Source of the DNA: CAZFCK01 sp964517355 | Lineage (GTDB): Bacteria > Desulfobacterota > Desulfovibrionia > Desulfovibrionales > Desulfovibrionaceae | DNA: 18,255 bases | NCBI GenBank assembly: GCA_964517355.1 | Contig: CAZFCK010000089.1 | Location: 1-18,255, forward strand | Reading direction: 5' to 3' | Shown here: in pieces, positions 1 to 7,029 of the stretch | Position numbering within the stretch: the stretch's first letter is position 1 | Layout: every line of letters starts with the position of its first letter | The notes under the pieces: generated by a model | Told to the model about the DNA's origin: nothing | What the model saw: only the letters and a program-made list of their open reading frames with translations | Database searches by the model: none | Translations under genes and position numbers: made by a program

Positions 1-52
1 AAAGGGTTTCCCCTCTCGCATTTTCTTTTTATAATGAATTTAGAAACACAGC

Positions 53-658
53 CTAATCGCAAAACGATATGGAATCCATGATCTGCCGCAGTTCGGCGTG
101 CGCGGCTTCGAAATCCGCGTTGGGCGCGCAGGCCATGAAATTCATGTAATAATTTTCCCCATCGTAACATTGCCAGATTATCCGCTGGAAGTCGTTCTTT
201 TGCGGCGCTTCGGTCTGCTCCCACCCAATGACGCCGCACCCCTTTTTGATGCTCCCGTCATCGCGGCGCTCCGCCGCCAACAACTTATTGATCTGCACGC
301 GCTCCTTGTCTTGCTGCAAACCGGCCTTGACCGCCGCATCTCTGGGAAAGCTGGGCACCATCTGTTCGATGAGCCAGGTAAAGCTCAATGTGGTACCCAC
401 TTTCATGACGCTTATGGATTCCGCGTCGGGATCTTCAATAACGGCCCACCCCGCTGGCAGCGTCACCGAAAAATTTCTTTGCGTGTTGTGGTAGGTGGTC
501 GGAGATGCCGTGCCCTTGGGGCCGGTGTCGACGGAAGCTGTTTGCTGCGGGGGCGTTCCCGCCGCGGTGTTGAGGATGTTCGTACCCGTGGTCACACATG
601 CCGTGCACAACAGCAACACGGACGCCAGAGTAAACAGACACTGCATGTTCTTTCTCAT
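53..658 (-). CDS. Small predicted lipoprotein of unknown function
   Basis: This is a 201-residue exported protein with no recognised enzyme family. It starts with a short basic stretch (MRKN) and a hydrophobic segment (about residues 7-20), followed by Cys21 in the context LLCTAC. That is a lipobox-like site, although position -3 is Cys rather than the usual Leu. Residue 22 is Val, so an inner-membrane retention Asp is absent. A Thr/Pro-rich linker follows, then a compact domain from about residue 57 (YHNTQRNFSVTLPAGW onward) that resembles the small beta-sandwich domains of uncharacterised lipoproteins. Several Cys occur in the C-terminal half, including one two residues from the end. The start at 658 is preferred over an in-frame ATG at 673 because GGAGAGG lies 6 nt upstream of it and nothing comparable precedes the longer start. 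It lies about 250 nt beyond cheA on the same strand, probably as a separate unit. Confidence 0.72.
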   Translation of the reverse strand: MRKNMQCLFTLASVLLLCTACVTTGTNILNTAAGTPPQQTASVDTGPKGTASPTTYHNTQRNFSVTLPAGWAVIEDPDAESISVMKVGTTLSFTWLIEQMVPSFPRDAAVKAGLQQDKERVQINKLLAAERRDDGSIKKGCGVIGWEQTEAPQKNDFQRIIWQCYDGENYYMNFMACAPNADFEAAHAELRQIMDSISFCD

Positions 659-877
659 TGTACGCCTCTCCATTGTCGTAAGTGGTTATGCCGGAATATT
701 CACAACGTTTAGCCGAGGAAAGCATATGTAACGTTCCCCCGAGCCCCCCTTTTATGAAAACGCCAAGCAAATTCAGCTAACCATTTAACGCATACGGCTA
801 TTCCAGTGGAGGCATGGCCGCCCTCTCGATACGGCGCATTGTTGTTTCAGAGACACCTCGCGGCAACTCCATGGTAA
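659..877. other. Intergenic region between cheA and lipoprotein gene
   Basis: Apart from the hairpin directly after cheA, I see no gene here. It must hold the promoter of the downstream lipoprotein gene, but no convincing -35/-10 pair stands out. The minus strand has a G-rich patch (G6, CTC, G5) near 736-748, which has too few G runs for a standard quadruplex. Confidence 0.5.
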
Positions 878-907
878 AACACATACGGCATTACCTTACG
901 AATACCG
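878..907 (-). terminator. Candidate terminator after cheA
   Basis: On the minus strand, directly after the cheA TAG, there is a 7-bp stem (CGGTATT / AATGCCG, one G-T pair) with an 8-nt loop. It is followed by TATGTGTTTT, which is only a moderate U-run. The position immediately after the last gene of the che operon supports a terminator, but the U-tract is imperfect. Confidence 0.4.
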
Positions 908-3898
908 CTATAGGGCCTTAGACGTAGCCATGATATATATTTCATGAGGATCGAGAATCAAGACAACGCTGCCGTCGCCCATTATCGTGGCGCCTGAAAG
1001 GCCTTTCTGGTCACCCAGATAACTCCCCAGGGATTTGATCACGATCTCCTGGCGCTCCAGCAGGCTGTCCACGATGATGCCCAGCCGCCTGTCGTTGTCA
1101 TGAATCACGAGCACCGAAAGAATGGACGCATCCTCACGCGGGGGCATTTCCAGCAATTCGCGCAAATCCACTATGCCCAACACTTCCCCGCGCAATGTCA
1201 CCGCTTTGCGGTTGTTCACATCGGTCAGGCGGCGGGCTTCGATTTTCGTGGTTTCTGAAACGGCATCCAATGGAATGGCAAAGGTCTGACCCGCCACCTT
1301 GACCATCAGCGCATCAATAATGGCCAGGGTCAGGGGCAAGGAAAGAATGAACTTGGAATACTTCCCCACCTCGGAGGTTATATTCACGCTGCCCTTGAGA
1401 TTTTTGATGTTTGTGCGCACCACGTCCATGCCCACGCCGCGCCCGGAAATATCCGTCACTTTTTCAGCAGTGGAAAAACCCGGAGCGAAAATCAGTTCCA
1501 AGGCCTCGCGATCATCCAGATTCTTGGCTTCCTCGGCAGTGATGATACCCTTGTTGATAGCGGATTCACGCATCTTTTCCGGGTCAATGCCCCGTCCGTC
1601 GTCTTCCACCTCTATGGCCACGGAATTGCCCCTGTGATAGGCGCGTAAAAAAACCTTGCCCACAGGGTCCTTACCCGCCGCAACACGCCTCTCTTCGGTC
1701 TCAATGCCGTGATCCACCGAATTTCTGATCAAATGGACCAAGGGATCGCCGATGACCTCCACCACGCTCTTGTCCAGCTCGGTTTCTTCGCCTTCGGTAA
1801 TCAGATCGACCTTTTTCCCGCTTTTCCGCGACAAATCCCGCACCAGGCGCGGAAACCGAGAAAAAACCGTCTGTACCGGCACCATGCGCACTTTCATGAT
1901 GGTATCTTGCAAGTCATCTGAAATACGCGCCATGGCATATGTGGTTTCTGTAAGACTCTGGGCGATTTCTCCTACATCCTTTCCCTCTTCCAGCCCCCGG
2001 GCGAGCATGGAAAACCTGTTGCGGTTGATAATCAGCTCGCCGATAAGATTCATTAAATGATCAAGCTTTTCATGGTCCACACGAATAGTGGACGACACCT
2101 TGGGCTTTTGCGCCTGAGCCCCGCCCGTCGCTGGCGGAGGCGGCGAGGCCGGGGCCGCGGGTCTGGGCTTGGGAGGCGCGGGAGCTTCCGGTTTGGGAGG
2201 CTGCGCCGTGGCCGCCGGAGGCACTACTTTTCTGGCGGCAGGTTTGGCCGGGGCAGGCGGTTTCGGCGCCGCTGGCGCCACTTCCACTGGAGGCGCAGAT
2301 TCCACGGCGACAGGCGGAGCTTGCTCCGTAACTGATTCTTTGTCCGGCTGTTCAGCTTGCGCCCCTGGAGGGGGCGCCGCAGAGGCCGCGTCAAAGGACT
2401 CCAAAGCGTTGTGCAACATGTCGCTTAAAATCGATACCTCCTGGCGCATGATATCCAGAAGAGGTTCAAAGCCGATACCGGATTTACGCGCCTGATCCAC
2501 CAACTTGGCGGTGCGCTCGGCATAGGTCTTGGTTTCATCAAGACCCATGTATGCGGAAGAATTTTGCAGCGTGGTCAGACTGCGGAACAAGGCGTCGACA
2601 TAATCCGACTGCTCCGGGTCCGTGGAAAGTTCTTTCAGCGCAAGGTCCAGATTTTCGAGCTGTTGCCTGACCGTAGACTCAAACACGGCCACATCTTCAG
2701 GATCAACCTCGGGAACCGCCTCCAAATCGGCTTCGGGAGCAGCCTGCCCATCCTCGGAAACAGTGCCGGAAACCGCCTCCTGTGGAGGCTCCGCTGCCTG
2801 TGCCGGCTCAAGCAAGGCATCGAGGTCCGGCTGTCTGTCCTGCCCCTTTTCCTGTTCCCGCTCGGCCAGGGCCTGGTTCACTATCTCGTTCCAGGACCCC
2901 AAAGGGTCTTCAACGACCGGATCCACGGTCACGTCCGAGGGTTCGAGTTTTCCCTCCAAGCGCGGAGATTCGATAACACCCTCGTTGACCGCCACCTGCA
3001 AAGTGGCCACCATGCTTTCAATAGCCAGAGGCGTGACCGTGCCGCTTTCCACATCCACTTTGCCGACAAGGGCCTCGATGAGATCAACCACGCCCAACAG
3101 CAGATCTATGAGCGCATGGGAGGATTCCATCTCGCCCTTGCGCACGCGGTTGAGCAATGTTTCAGCCTCATGGGTCAGGCTGTTGAGCTCCTTGAAGCCG
3201 ATGATGCCGCTATTGCCTTTGAGGTTATGAAAATAGCGGAAAATATCGTTGACCAGTTCCCCTCCGGCTCCGGGATCTTTTTCCAACTCCAACAGTCCGC
3301 TATTTAAATTGCTTATAATTTCAGAGGCTTCCTCCAAAAAATCATTCAGATGTCCTTCACCGAACGTAGTCAGGGTATAGGGAGTGAAGGTCACGGCGTC
3401 AGCAATCTCGGATTGATCCGCCAAAGCCGCAGGCCCGTCGGCAGGCGGAGATTGCGGGAGGGGTGGGGACTCGCCCACGCCGCCTGCGTCTCGCGGCGCA
3501 ATATCACCCGCAAGCAGGGCTTCAATAGTCGCGATGATGGGATCGACATCGACCTCACCTTCAATGCCGGTGGCTTCGAGGTTGTCAATGAGCTGCCGCA
3601 ACGCATCCGTGGAGGAAAGGATGACGTCCATCACTTCGGAAGTCACCGGCATGGCGCCCTTGCGCAGTTCTTCCATGATGTTTTCGGCTTTATGCGCCAA
3701 TCGATTTATGGTGTTCAGTCCAAGGAACCCCGAAGCGCCTTTCAGAGAATGCATGGGTCTGAAGATGGCGTTGCACAAATCGAGGTTTTCCGGGCTCTTC
3801 TCGAGTTCCAGGAGATTGGGTTCGATGGTCTCCAGGTGCTCCTTGGCCTCCACTATAAAATCTGCAAAGATTTCCGGATCGTTGAAATCCTGGCTCAT
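908..3898 (-). CDS. cheA: Chemotaxis histidine kinase CheA with three HPt domains
   Basis: CheA is the sensor kinase of the chemosensory array; it autophosphorylates and passes phosphate to CheY and CheB. The domain order, numbered from an upstream ATG two codons before the chosen start, is as follows. HPt1 is at about 8-110 (MHSLKGASGF, His52). HPt2 is at about 185-290 (FHNLKGNSG, His226). A third HPt-like domain is at about 405-505, where Thr444 replaces the phospho-accepting His. A Pro/Ala-rich linker covers 508-600, and the dimerisation helices about 605-690. The HATPase domain has its N box (HLIRNSVDHG) at 724-733, G1 (DDGRG) at 768-772 and G2 (GRGVGMD) at 821-827. A CheW-like domain covers about 855-995. 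At 996 residues it is far longer than single-HPt CheA, which is usually about 650-720. The start at 3898 is chosen because AGAGG abuts the upstream ATG (3904), leaving correct spacing only for 3898. It is the last gene of the che operon, 21 nt after cheY. Confidence 0.96.
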   Translation of the reverse strand: MSQDFNDPEIFADFIVEAKEHLETIEPNLLELEKSPENLDLCNAIFRPMHSLKGASGFLGLNTINRLAHKAENIMEELRKGAMPVTSEVMDVILSSTDALRQLIDNLEATGIEGEVDVDPIIATIEALLAGDIAPRDAGGVGESPPLPQSPPADGPAALADQSEIADAVTFTPYTLTTFGEGHLNDFLEEASEIISNLNSGLLELEKDPGAGGELVNDIFRYFHNLKGNSGIIGFKELNSLTHEAETLLNRVRKGEMESSHALIDLLLGVVDLIEALVGKVDVESGTVTPLAIESMVATLQVAVNEGVIESPRLEGKLEPSDVTVDPVVEDPLGSWNEIVNQALAEREQEKGQDRQPDLDALLEPAQAAEPPQEAVSGTVSEDGQAAPEADLEAVPEVDPEDVAVFESTVRQQLENLDLALKELSTDPEQSDYVDALFRSLTTLQNSSAYMGLDETKTYAERTAKLVDQARKSGIGFEPLLDIMRQEVSILSDMLHNALESFDAASAAPPPGAQAEQPDKESVTEQAPPVAVESAPPVEVAPAAPKPPAPAKPAARKVVPPAATAQPPKPEAPAPPKPRPAAPASPPPPATGGAQAQKPKVSSTIRVDHEKLDHLMNLIGELIINRNRFSMLARGLEEGKDVGEIAQSLTETTYAMARISDDLQDTIMKVRMVPVQTVFSRFPRLVRDLSRKSGKKVDLITEGEETELDKSVVEVIGDPLVHLIRNSVDHGIETEERRVAAGKDPVGKVFLRAYHRGNSVAIEVEDDGRGIDPEKMRESAINKGIITAEEAKNLDDREALELIFAPGFSTAEKVTDISGRGVGMDVVRTNIKNLKGSVNITSEVGKYSKFILSLPLTLAIIDALMVKVAGQTFAIPLDAVSETTKIEARRLTDVNNRKAVTLRGEVLGIVDLRELLEMPPREDASILSVLVIHDNDRRLGIIVDSLLERQEIVIKSLGSYLGDQKGLSGATIMGDGSVVLILDPHEIYIMATSKAL

Positions 3899-3919
3899 TG
3901 GCATCCTCTACGGCCTTGC

Positions 3920-4288
3920 TCAACCTAAGAGCATCTTGACGTTTCGCAGCAATTTTTCCGGTTGAGCCGGTTTCACCATATAAAGATTCGCCCCAAGATT
4001 GAGGCCTGTCTTGATGTCCTTTTCCTGACCTTCCGTGGAGAGCACCACTATGGGGATATCTTTGTATTCATCCTGTTCGCGCAGCGTTTTAATGAACGTG
4101 AAGCCATCCATGCGCGGCATATTAATATCCGAGATGATCAAATCCACTTTGTCCGCCGAATAGAGTTTCTCAAGACCATCCAAGCCGTTTTCAGCAGCGG
4201 TGATCCGAAAGCCTTCCTTTTTCATGATAAAGGCGACCAAATTCCGCACGGTCTTTGAATCATCCACTATGAGGATATGTTTGGCCAT
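3920..4288 (-). CDS. cheY: Chemotaxis response regulator CheY
   Basis: This is a stand-alone receiver domain of 122 residues, the normal CheY length. Visible catalytic features are the acidic pair Asp9/Asp10, the phospho-acceptor Asp54 in LIISDINMPRMDGF, Thr85 in VVLSTEG, and Lys106 in MVKPAQP. It takes phosphate from CheA and carries the signal to the effector (flagellar motor or other output). No output domain is fused. Its ribosome binding site (GAGGTGA, 4 nt before ATG) overlaps the stop codon of the upstream cheW gene, which indicates coupled translation. It is followed after 21 nt by cheA. The operon position and the CheY-like TEG/KPAQP sequence favour true CheY over a generic receiver protein, though receivers of this type can also act as phosphate sinks. 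Confidence 0.93.
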   Translation of the reverse strand: MAKHILIVDDSKTVRNLVAFIMKKEGFRITAAENGLDGLEKLYSADKVDLIISDINMPRMDGFTFIKTLREQDEYKDIPIVVLSTEGQEKDIKTGLNLGANLYMVKPAQPEKLLRNVKMLLG

Positions 4289-4297
4289 TGCGTCACC

Positions 4298-5314
4298 TCA
4301 TCGTTTCAGTATTTTCTCTATCGCCCTGTCAATGGAGAGGATGCCGACCAAGATATCGTCCTGTCTTCGCAGCAAGGCCGTAACCAATTCCACAGCGCCC
4401 CCCAAGCGCGATTCAATATTCCATTCAATGCGTTCCTGAGGCACACGATACATGGTGGCCAACTCGCGCACAAGGAATCCCACCTGCAATCCCTTCTTGC
4501 GGCACACCACGATGAATTTGTCGCTGCCGTCGTCCTCTGAATCCTGATCGTCAGTGTCGGGCCGCGATATGTTCAGTAATTTATCCAAATGCACGAGGGG
4601 CGTCACCCGCCCGCGCAAATTCACCAAACCGGCGATAAAATCCGGCGCCTCAGGAACCTGTGTGGGCTTAACGGCCCGCACCACTTCCTGCACAGCTTCA
4701 ATGGGCAGGGTATACTCAAGCTTGCCGACAAAAAAACTCACCAACTGCAACTCGCTCTGCCGGCGCAACCGTTGCTCAAGAGGCAGTTCTTCGGCCAGCG
4801 GCTCGGCCGCCGGAGAAATCTGCCCTTCATCAACATCCTGAACATCATCGTATTCTTCGGAAAAAGCCGCATCAGCCTCCACAGCCTCTTCAGGCTCAGG
4901 CAAGAGAGCCTCCGCCTCTTCAGGCTCCTCAAGGGGCATATCCGCTGTCGTTTCCGAAACGGCTGCCTCCTGCTCAACCGTTTCAACGGCTGAGACGGCG
5001 GAAAGCGTTTCCTCGCCCTCATGCTCCCTGCTCTGTTCATCAACCTGCTCAAGCGGTTTTTCCGGCTCGGACACCATGTCCGCCTCTTCCGCATCCGCCA
5101 CGACTTCAGATTCCGTTACGAATTCCTGCAAAGGCACCGAGACGCGCGTAGCCTCCACAGGAGCCTCAATACCCAGTTTTTCCAAAATACCAGGTTCTTC
5201 AAGCCCCAGATACTTCTCAATAAAAGCCTTTTCCGCTTCGGTGAAGGCTTCTTGAGGCGCCGGCTCTGGCTGAAAATCCTGATCCTGGAAGTATTCTTCC
5301 GGAGTCTTCGTCAT
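4298..5314 (-). CDS. cheW: CheW-domain protein with long acidic N-terminal arm
   Basis: This 338-residue scaffold protein is about twice the usual CheW length (about 150-170). Residues 1-50 form a short, possibly helical segment (FTEAEKAFIEKYLGLEEPG). Residues 51-180 are very rich in Glu, Asp, Ala and Pro and look disordered. Residues from about 189 to 338 form a CheW domain, with LVSFFVGKLEYTLPIEAVQEV, the GLVNLRGRVTPLVHL core and a C-terminal ILSIDRAIEKILKR helix. CheW couples receptors to CheA. The gene start overlaps the parA stop by 4 nt (ATGA), and its own stop overlaps the cheY ribosome binding site. The pairing with ParA recalls ParP, an array protein with a CheW-like C-terminal domain found beside ParC in Vibrio. 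I infer a possible ParP-like role, but it could simply be the operon's CheW, since no other cheW is present here. Confidence 0.9.
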   Translation of the reverse strand: MTKTPEEYFQDQDFQPEPAPQEAFTEAEKAFIEKYLGLEEPGILEKLGIEAPVEATRVSVPLQEFVTESEVVADAEEADMVSEPEKPLEQVDEQSREHEGEETLSAVSAVETVEQEAAVSETTADMPLEEPEEAEALLPEPEEAVEADAAFSEEYDDVQDVDEGQISPAAEPLAEELPLEQRLRRQSELQLVSFFVGKLEYTLPIEAVQEVVRAVKPTQVPEAPDFIAGLVNLRGRVTPLVHLDKLLNISRPDTDDQDSEDDGSDKFIVVCRKKGLQVGFLVRELATMYRVPQERIEWNIESRLGGAVELVTALLRRQDDILVGILSIDRAIEKILKR

Positions 5315-6081
5315 AATTTTTCCAGTTCCTTAGCCAATTGTAGATATTCGGTAGCGCCCCGCGTAGTCGGAGCGATATCGAAAATAACCTTGCCATGGGC
5401 GCACGCCTCGCGAAATTTCGTATCCATATGGATGACGCTTTCAAACATCCGCGTCCCCATCTTACGCCTGAGAAGCTCCATCACCCGCCGGCACGCGCCC
5501 GCACGCTGATCGTACATTGTAGCCAACACCCTGTATTCCAGAGGCTTTTCCAACACCCGATTCAATGTGCGCATTGTGTCGAACATGAGCTTAAGACCGT
5601 GCAGCGCCAAAAAATCAGTTTGAATGGGAATAATTATCATGCCCGTGGCGATCAAGGCGTTCACCAGCAATATGCCCACGTGCGGGGGGCAGTCCAGCAG
5701 GATATAGTCATACTCGGCATCCACATGGGCCAAAGCGCGTTTGAGAATCCCCCCTTTATGGGGGCGGTCGCGCAAATCTATCTCCAATTCGGCTAGCCGT
5801 ATGTGACTGGGCACAAAATCAAAATGCGTACCGGGCGCCTGATAGCGAATCCGCCGCCACAGTGGAGCCCAATTTTCACGCGCCTGAGTAAAAAGATCAT
5901 ACGCGGTGCATTCAAGACGTTCCGGATAAAATTTCAGATGGATCGTGGCGCTGGCATGAGGATCAAGATCCACGACAAGACAGCGCCTGCCCAAAATACC
6001 CAAAGCGGCACCCAACGAAAGCGTTGTCGTGGTCTTCCCCACACCACCTTTCTGGTTTGCCACAGGAATGATTGTCGCCAC
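5311..6081 (-). CDS. ParA/MinD-family ATPase of chemotaxis operon
   Basis: This is a 256-residue P-loop ATPase of the ParA/Soj/MinD group. The deviant Walker A motif NQKGGVGKTT is at residues 9-18, with signature Lys11 and P-loop Lys16. The Walker A' motif VVDLDPHASAT is at about 36-46, and the Walker B segment YDYILLDCPP is at about 124-133. Such ATPases position plasmids, chromosomes or protein assemblies. Members encoded in chemotaxis operons, such as ParC of Vibrio and PpfA of Rhodobacter sphaeroides, segregate or localise chemoreceptor arrays. The location between cheR and cheW, with a 4-nt overlap into cheW, points to that role rather than plasmid partition, and no parB is present. The start codon is GTG at 6081, with AGGAG 5 nt upstream. 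A 72-nt gap separates it from cheR. Confidence 0.92.
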   Translation of the reverse strand: MATIIPVANQKGGVGKTTTTLSLGAALGILGRRCLVVDLDPHASATIHLKFYPERLECTAYDLFTQARENWAPLWRRIRYQAPGTHFDFVPSHIRLAELEIDLRDRPHKGGILKRALAHVDAEYDYILLDCPPHVGILLVNALIATGMIIIPIQTDFLALHGLKLMFDTMRTLNRVLEKPLEYRVLATMYDQRAGACRRVMELLRRKMGTRMFESVIHMDTKFREACAHGKVIFDIAPTTRGATEYLQLAKELEKL

Positions 6082-6153
6082 CTCTGCTCCTTGCTTTGCC
6101 CCCCTGCACGATTATATAGCCCCTCCACTTCCAGGCATGAACGGGCCGGGTTC

Positions 6154-7029
6154 TCAATCTTTCGTGTAGATGATGGCGCCGGGATGATGCACGGGCTTAA
6201 AGGCCCTGCTGATGTTGTGCAACGATTCCGAATGCCCGATGAGCAAATAGCCTCCAGGCAAAAGATTATCGTAAAATGATGAAATAACTCTTTTTTTCAT
6301 GTCATCATCAAAATAGATGATCACATTGCGGCAAAAAACGATTTGTGAACGTTCCAGGCGTTTCAGGGCCAGCCTGTCGCTCAGGTTCACTTGTCCGAAA
6401 CTCACCAGACTTTTCACTTCGGGCTTGATTTTATAAGAGGCTTCCTCCTTGAGAAAATACCTTGCGATTATTTCTTTGGGCGTGGTCCGCAAGGAGTATT
6501 CGTTATAGACTCCGCGTCTGGCGGTTTGCAGTACGGCCTCTGAAAGATCGTTGGCCGTAATTTTAATTCTCCAGCTTGCGATTTCCGTACGCAACACCTC
6601 TAAAAGAATGATTGCCAAGGTATAAGGTTCCTCGCCCGTGGAACAACCGGCCGACCAGATATGCAGCCGTTTCATGCCCTTTTTCCGTTGCTCTTCCAGC
6701 ACAGGAGGAAGCACTTTTTCCTGAAACACGCGCAACTGCGGCGGATTGCGGTAAAAACTCGTCTCATTGGTCGTCACGGATTCAAAGAGCTTACTCAATT
6801 CCTGTCTACGGCCAGCGTCGTAGCGCAAAAAGTAATAATACTCGCTGTAACTTTTCAGGTTAAGTTCCTTGAGCCGTCCAGCAAGACGATTTTCGATCAA
6901 ATACTTACGGTTATCGGCAACATAAATGCCACTTTGGTCATAAATGAAGTCCCGCAGTTGCCCGAATTCTTCATCCGTGATGCCTACGGATTTACGCAAC
7001 GATATGGAATCAGAGAAGAGTGCAGCCAT
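6154..7029 (-). CDS. cheR: Chemoreceptor methyltransferase CheR
   Basis: CheR transfers methyl groups from S-adenosylmethionine to glutamates on chemoreceptors. The 291 residues match the normal family length. An all-helical N-terminal domain spans about 15-85. The conserved TTNETSFYRN motif is at about 86-95, the SAM-binding loop SAGCSTGEEPYT at about 126-137, ANDLS at about 159-163, and FCRNVIIYFD at about 232-241. There is no C-terminal TPR or pentapeptide extension. The ATG directly follows the TAG of the HEAT-repeat gene (0-nt gap), and GGAGA inside the end of that gene serves as ribosome binding site, so the two are translationally coupled. A 72-nt spacer separates it from the ParA gene downstream. 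Confidence 0.96.
   Translation of the reverse strand: MAALFSDSISLRKSVGITDEEFGQLRDFIYDQSGIYVADNRKYLIENRLAGRLKELNLKSYSEYYYFLRYDAGRRQELSKLFESVTTNETSFYRNPPQLRVFQEKVLPPVLEEQRKKGMKRLHIWSAGCSTGEEPYTLAIILLEVLRTEIASWRIKITANDLSEAVLQTARRGVYNEYSLRTTPKEIIARYFLKEEASYKIKPEVKSLVSFGQVNLSDRLALKRLERSQIVFCRNVIIYFDDDMKKRVISSFYDNLLPGGYLLIGHSESLHNISRAFKPVHHPGAIIYTKD

Noticed and set aside
728..760. G-quadruplex upstream of the lipoprotein gene
   Set aside because: Only two long G runs occur close together on the minus strand, fewer than the four usually required.
2057..3307. Long plus-strand open frames opposite cheA, rich in Arg/Gly/Ala
   Set aside because: They arise from the Pro/Ala-rich CheA linker read on the other strand. 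The coding signal and all motifs are on the minus strand.
5311..6081. ParA as part of a plasmid or chromosome partition locus
   Set aside because: No parB or parS-like sites are nearby, and the gene is locked into the che operon by a 4-nt overlap with cheW.
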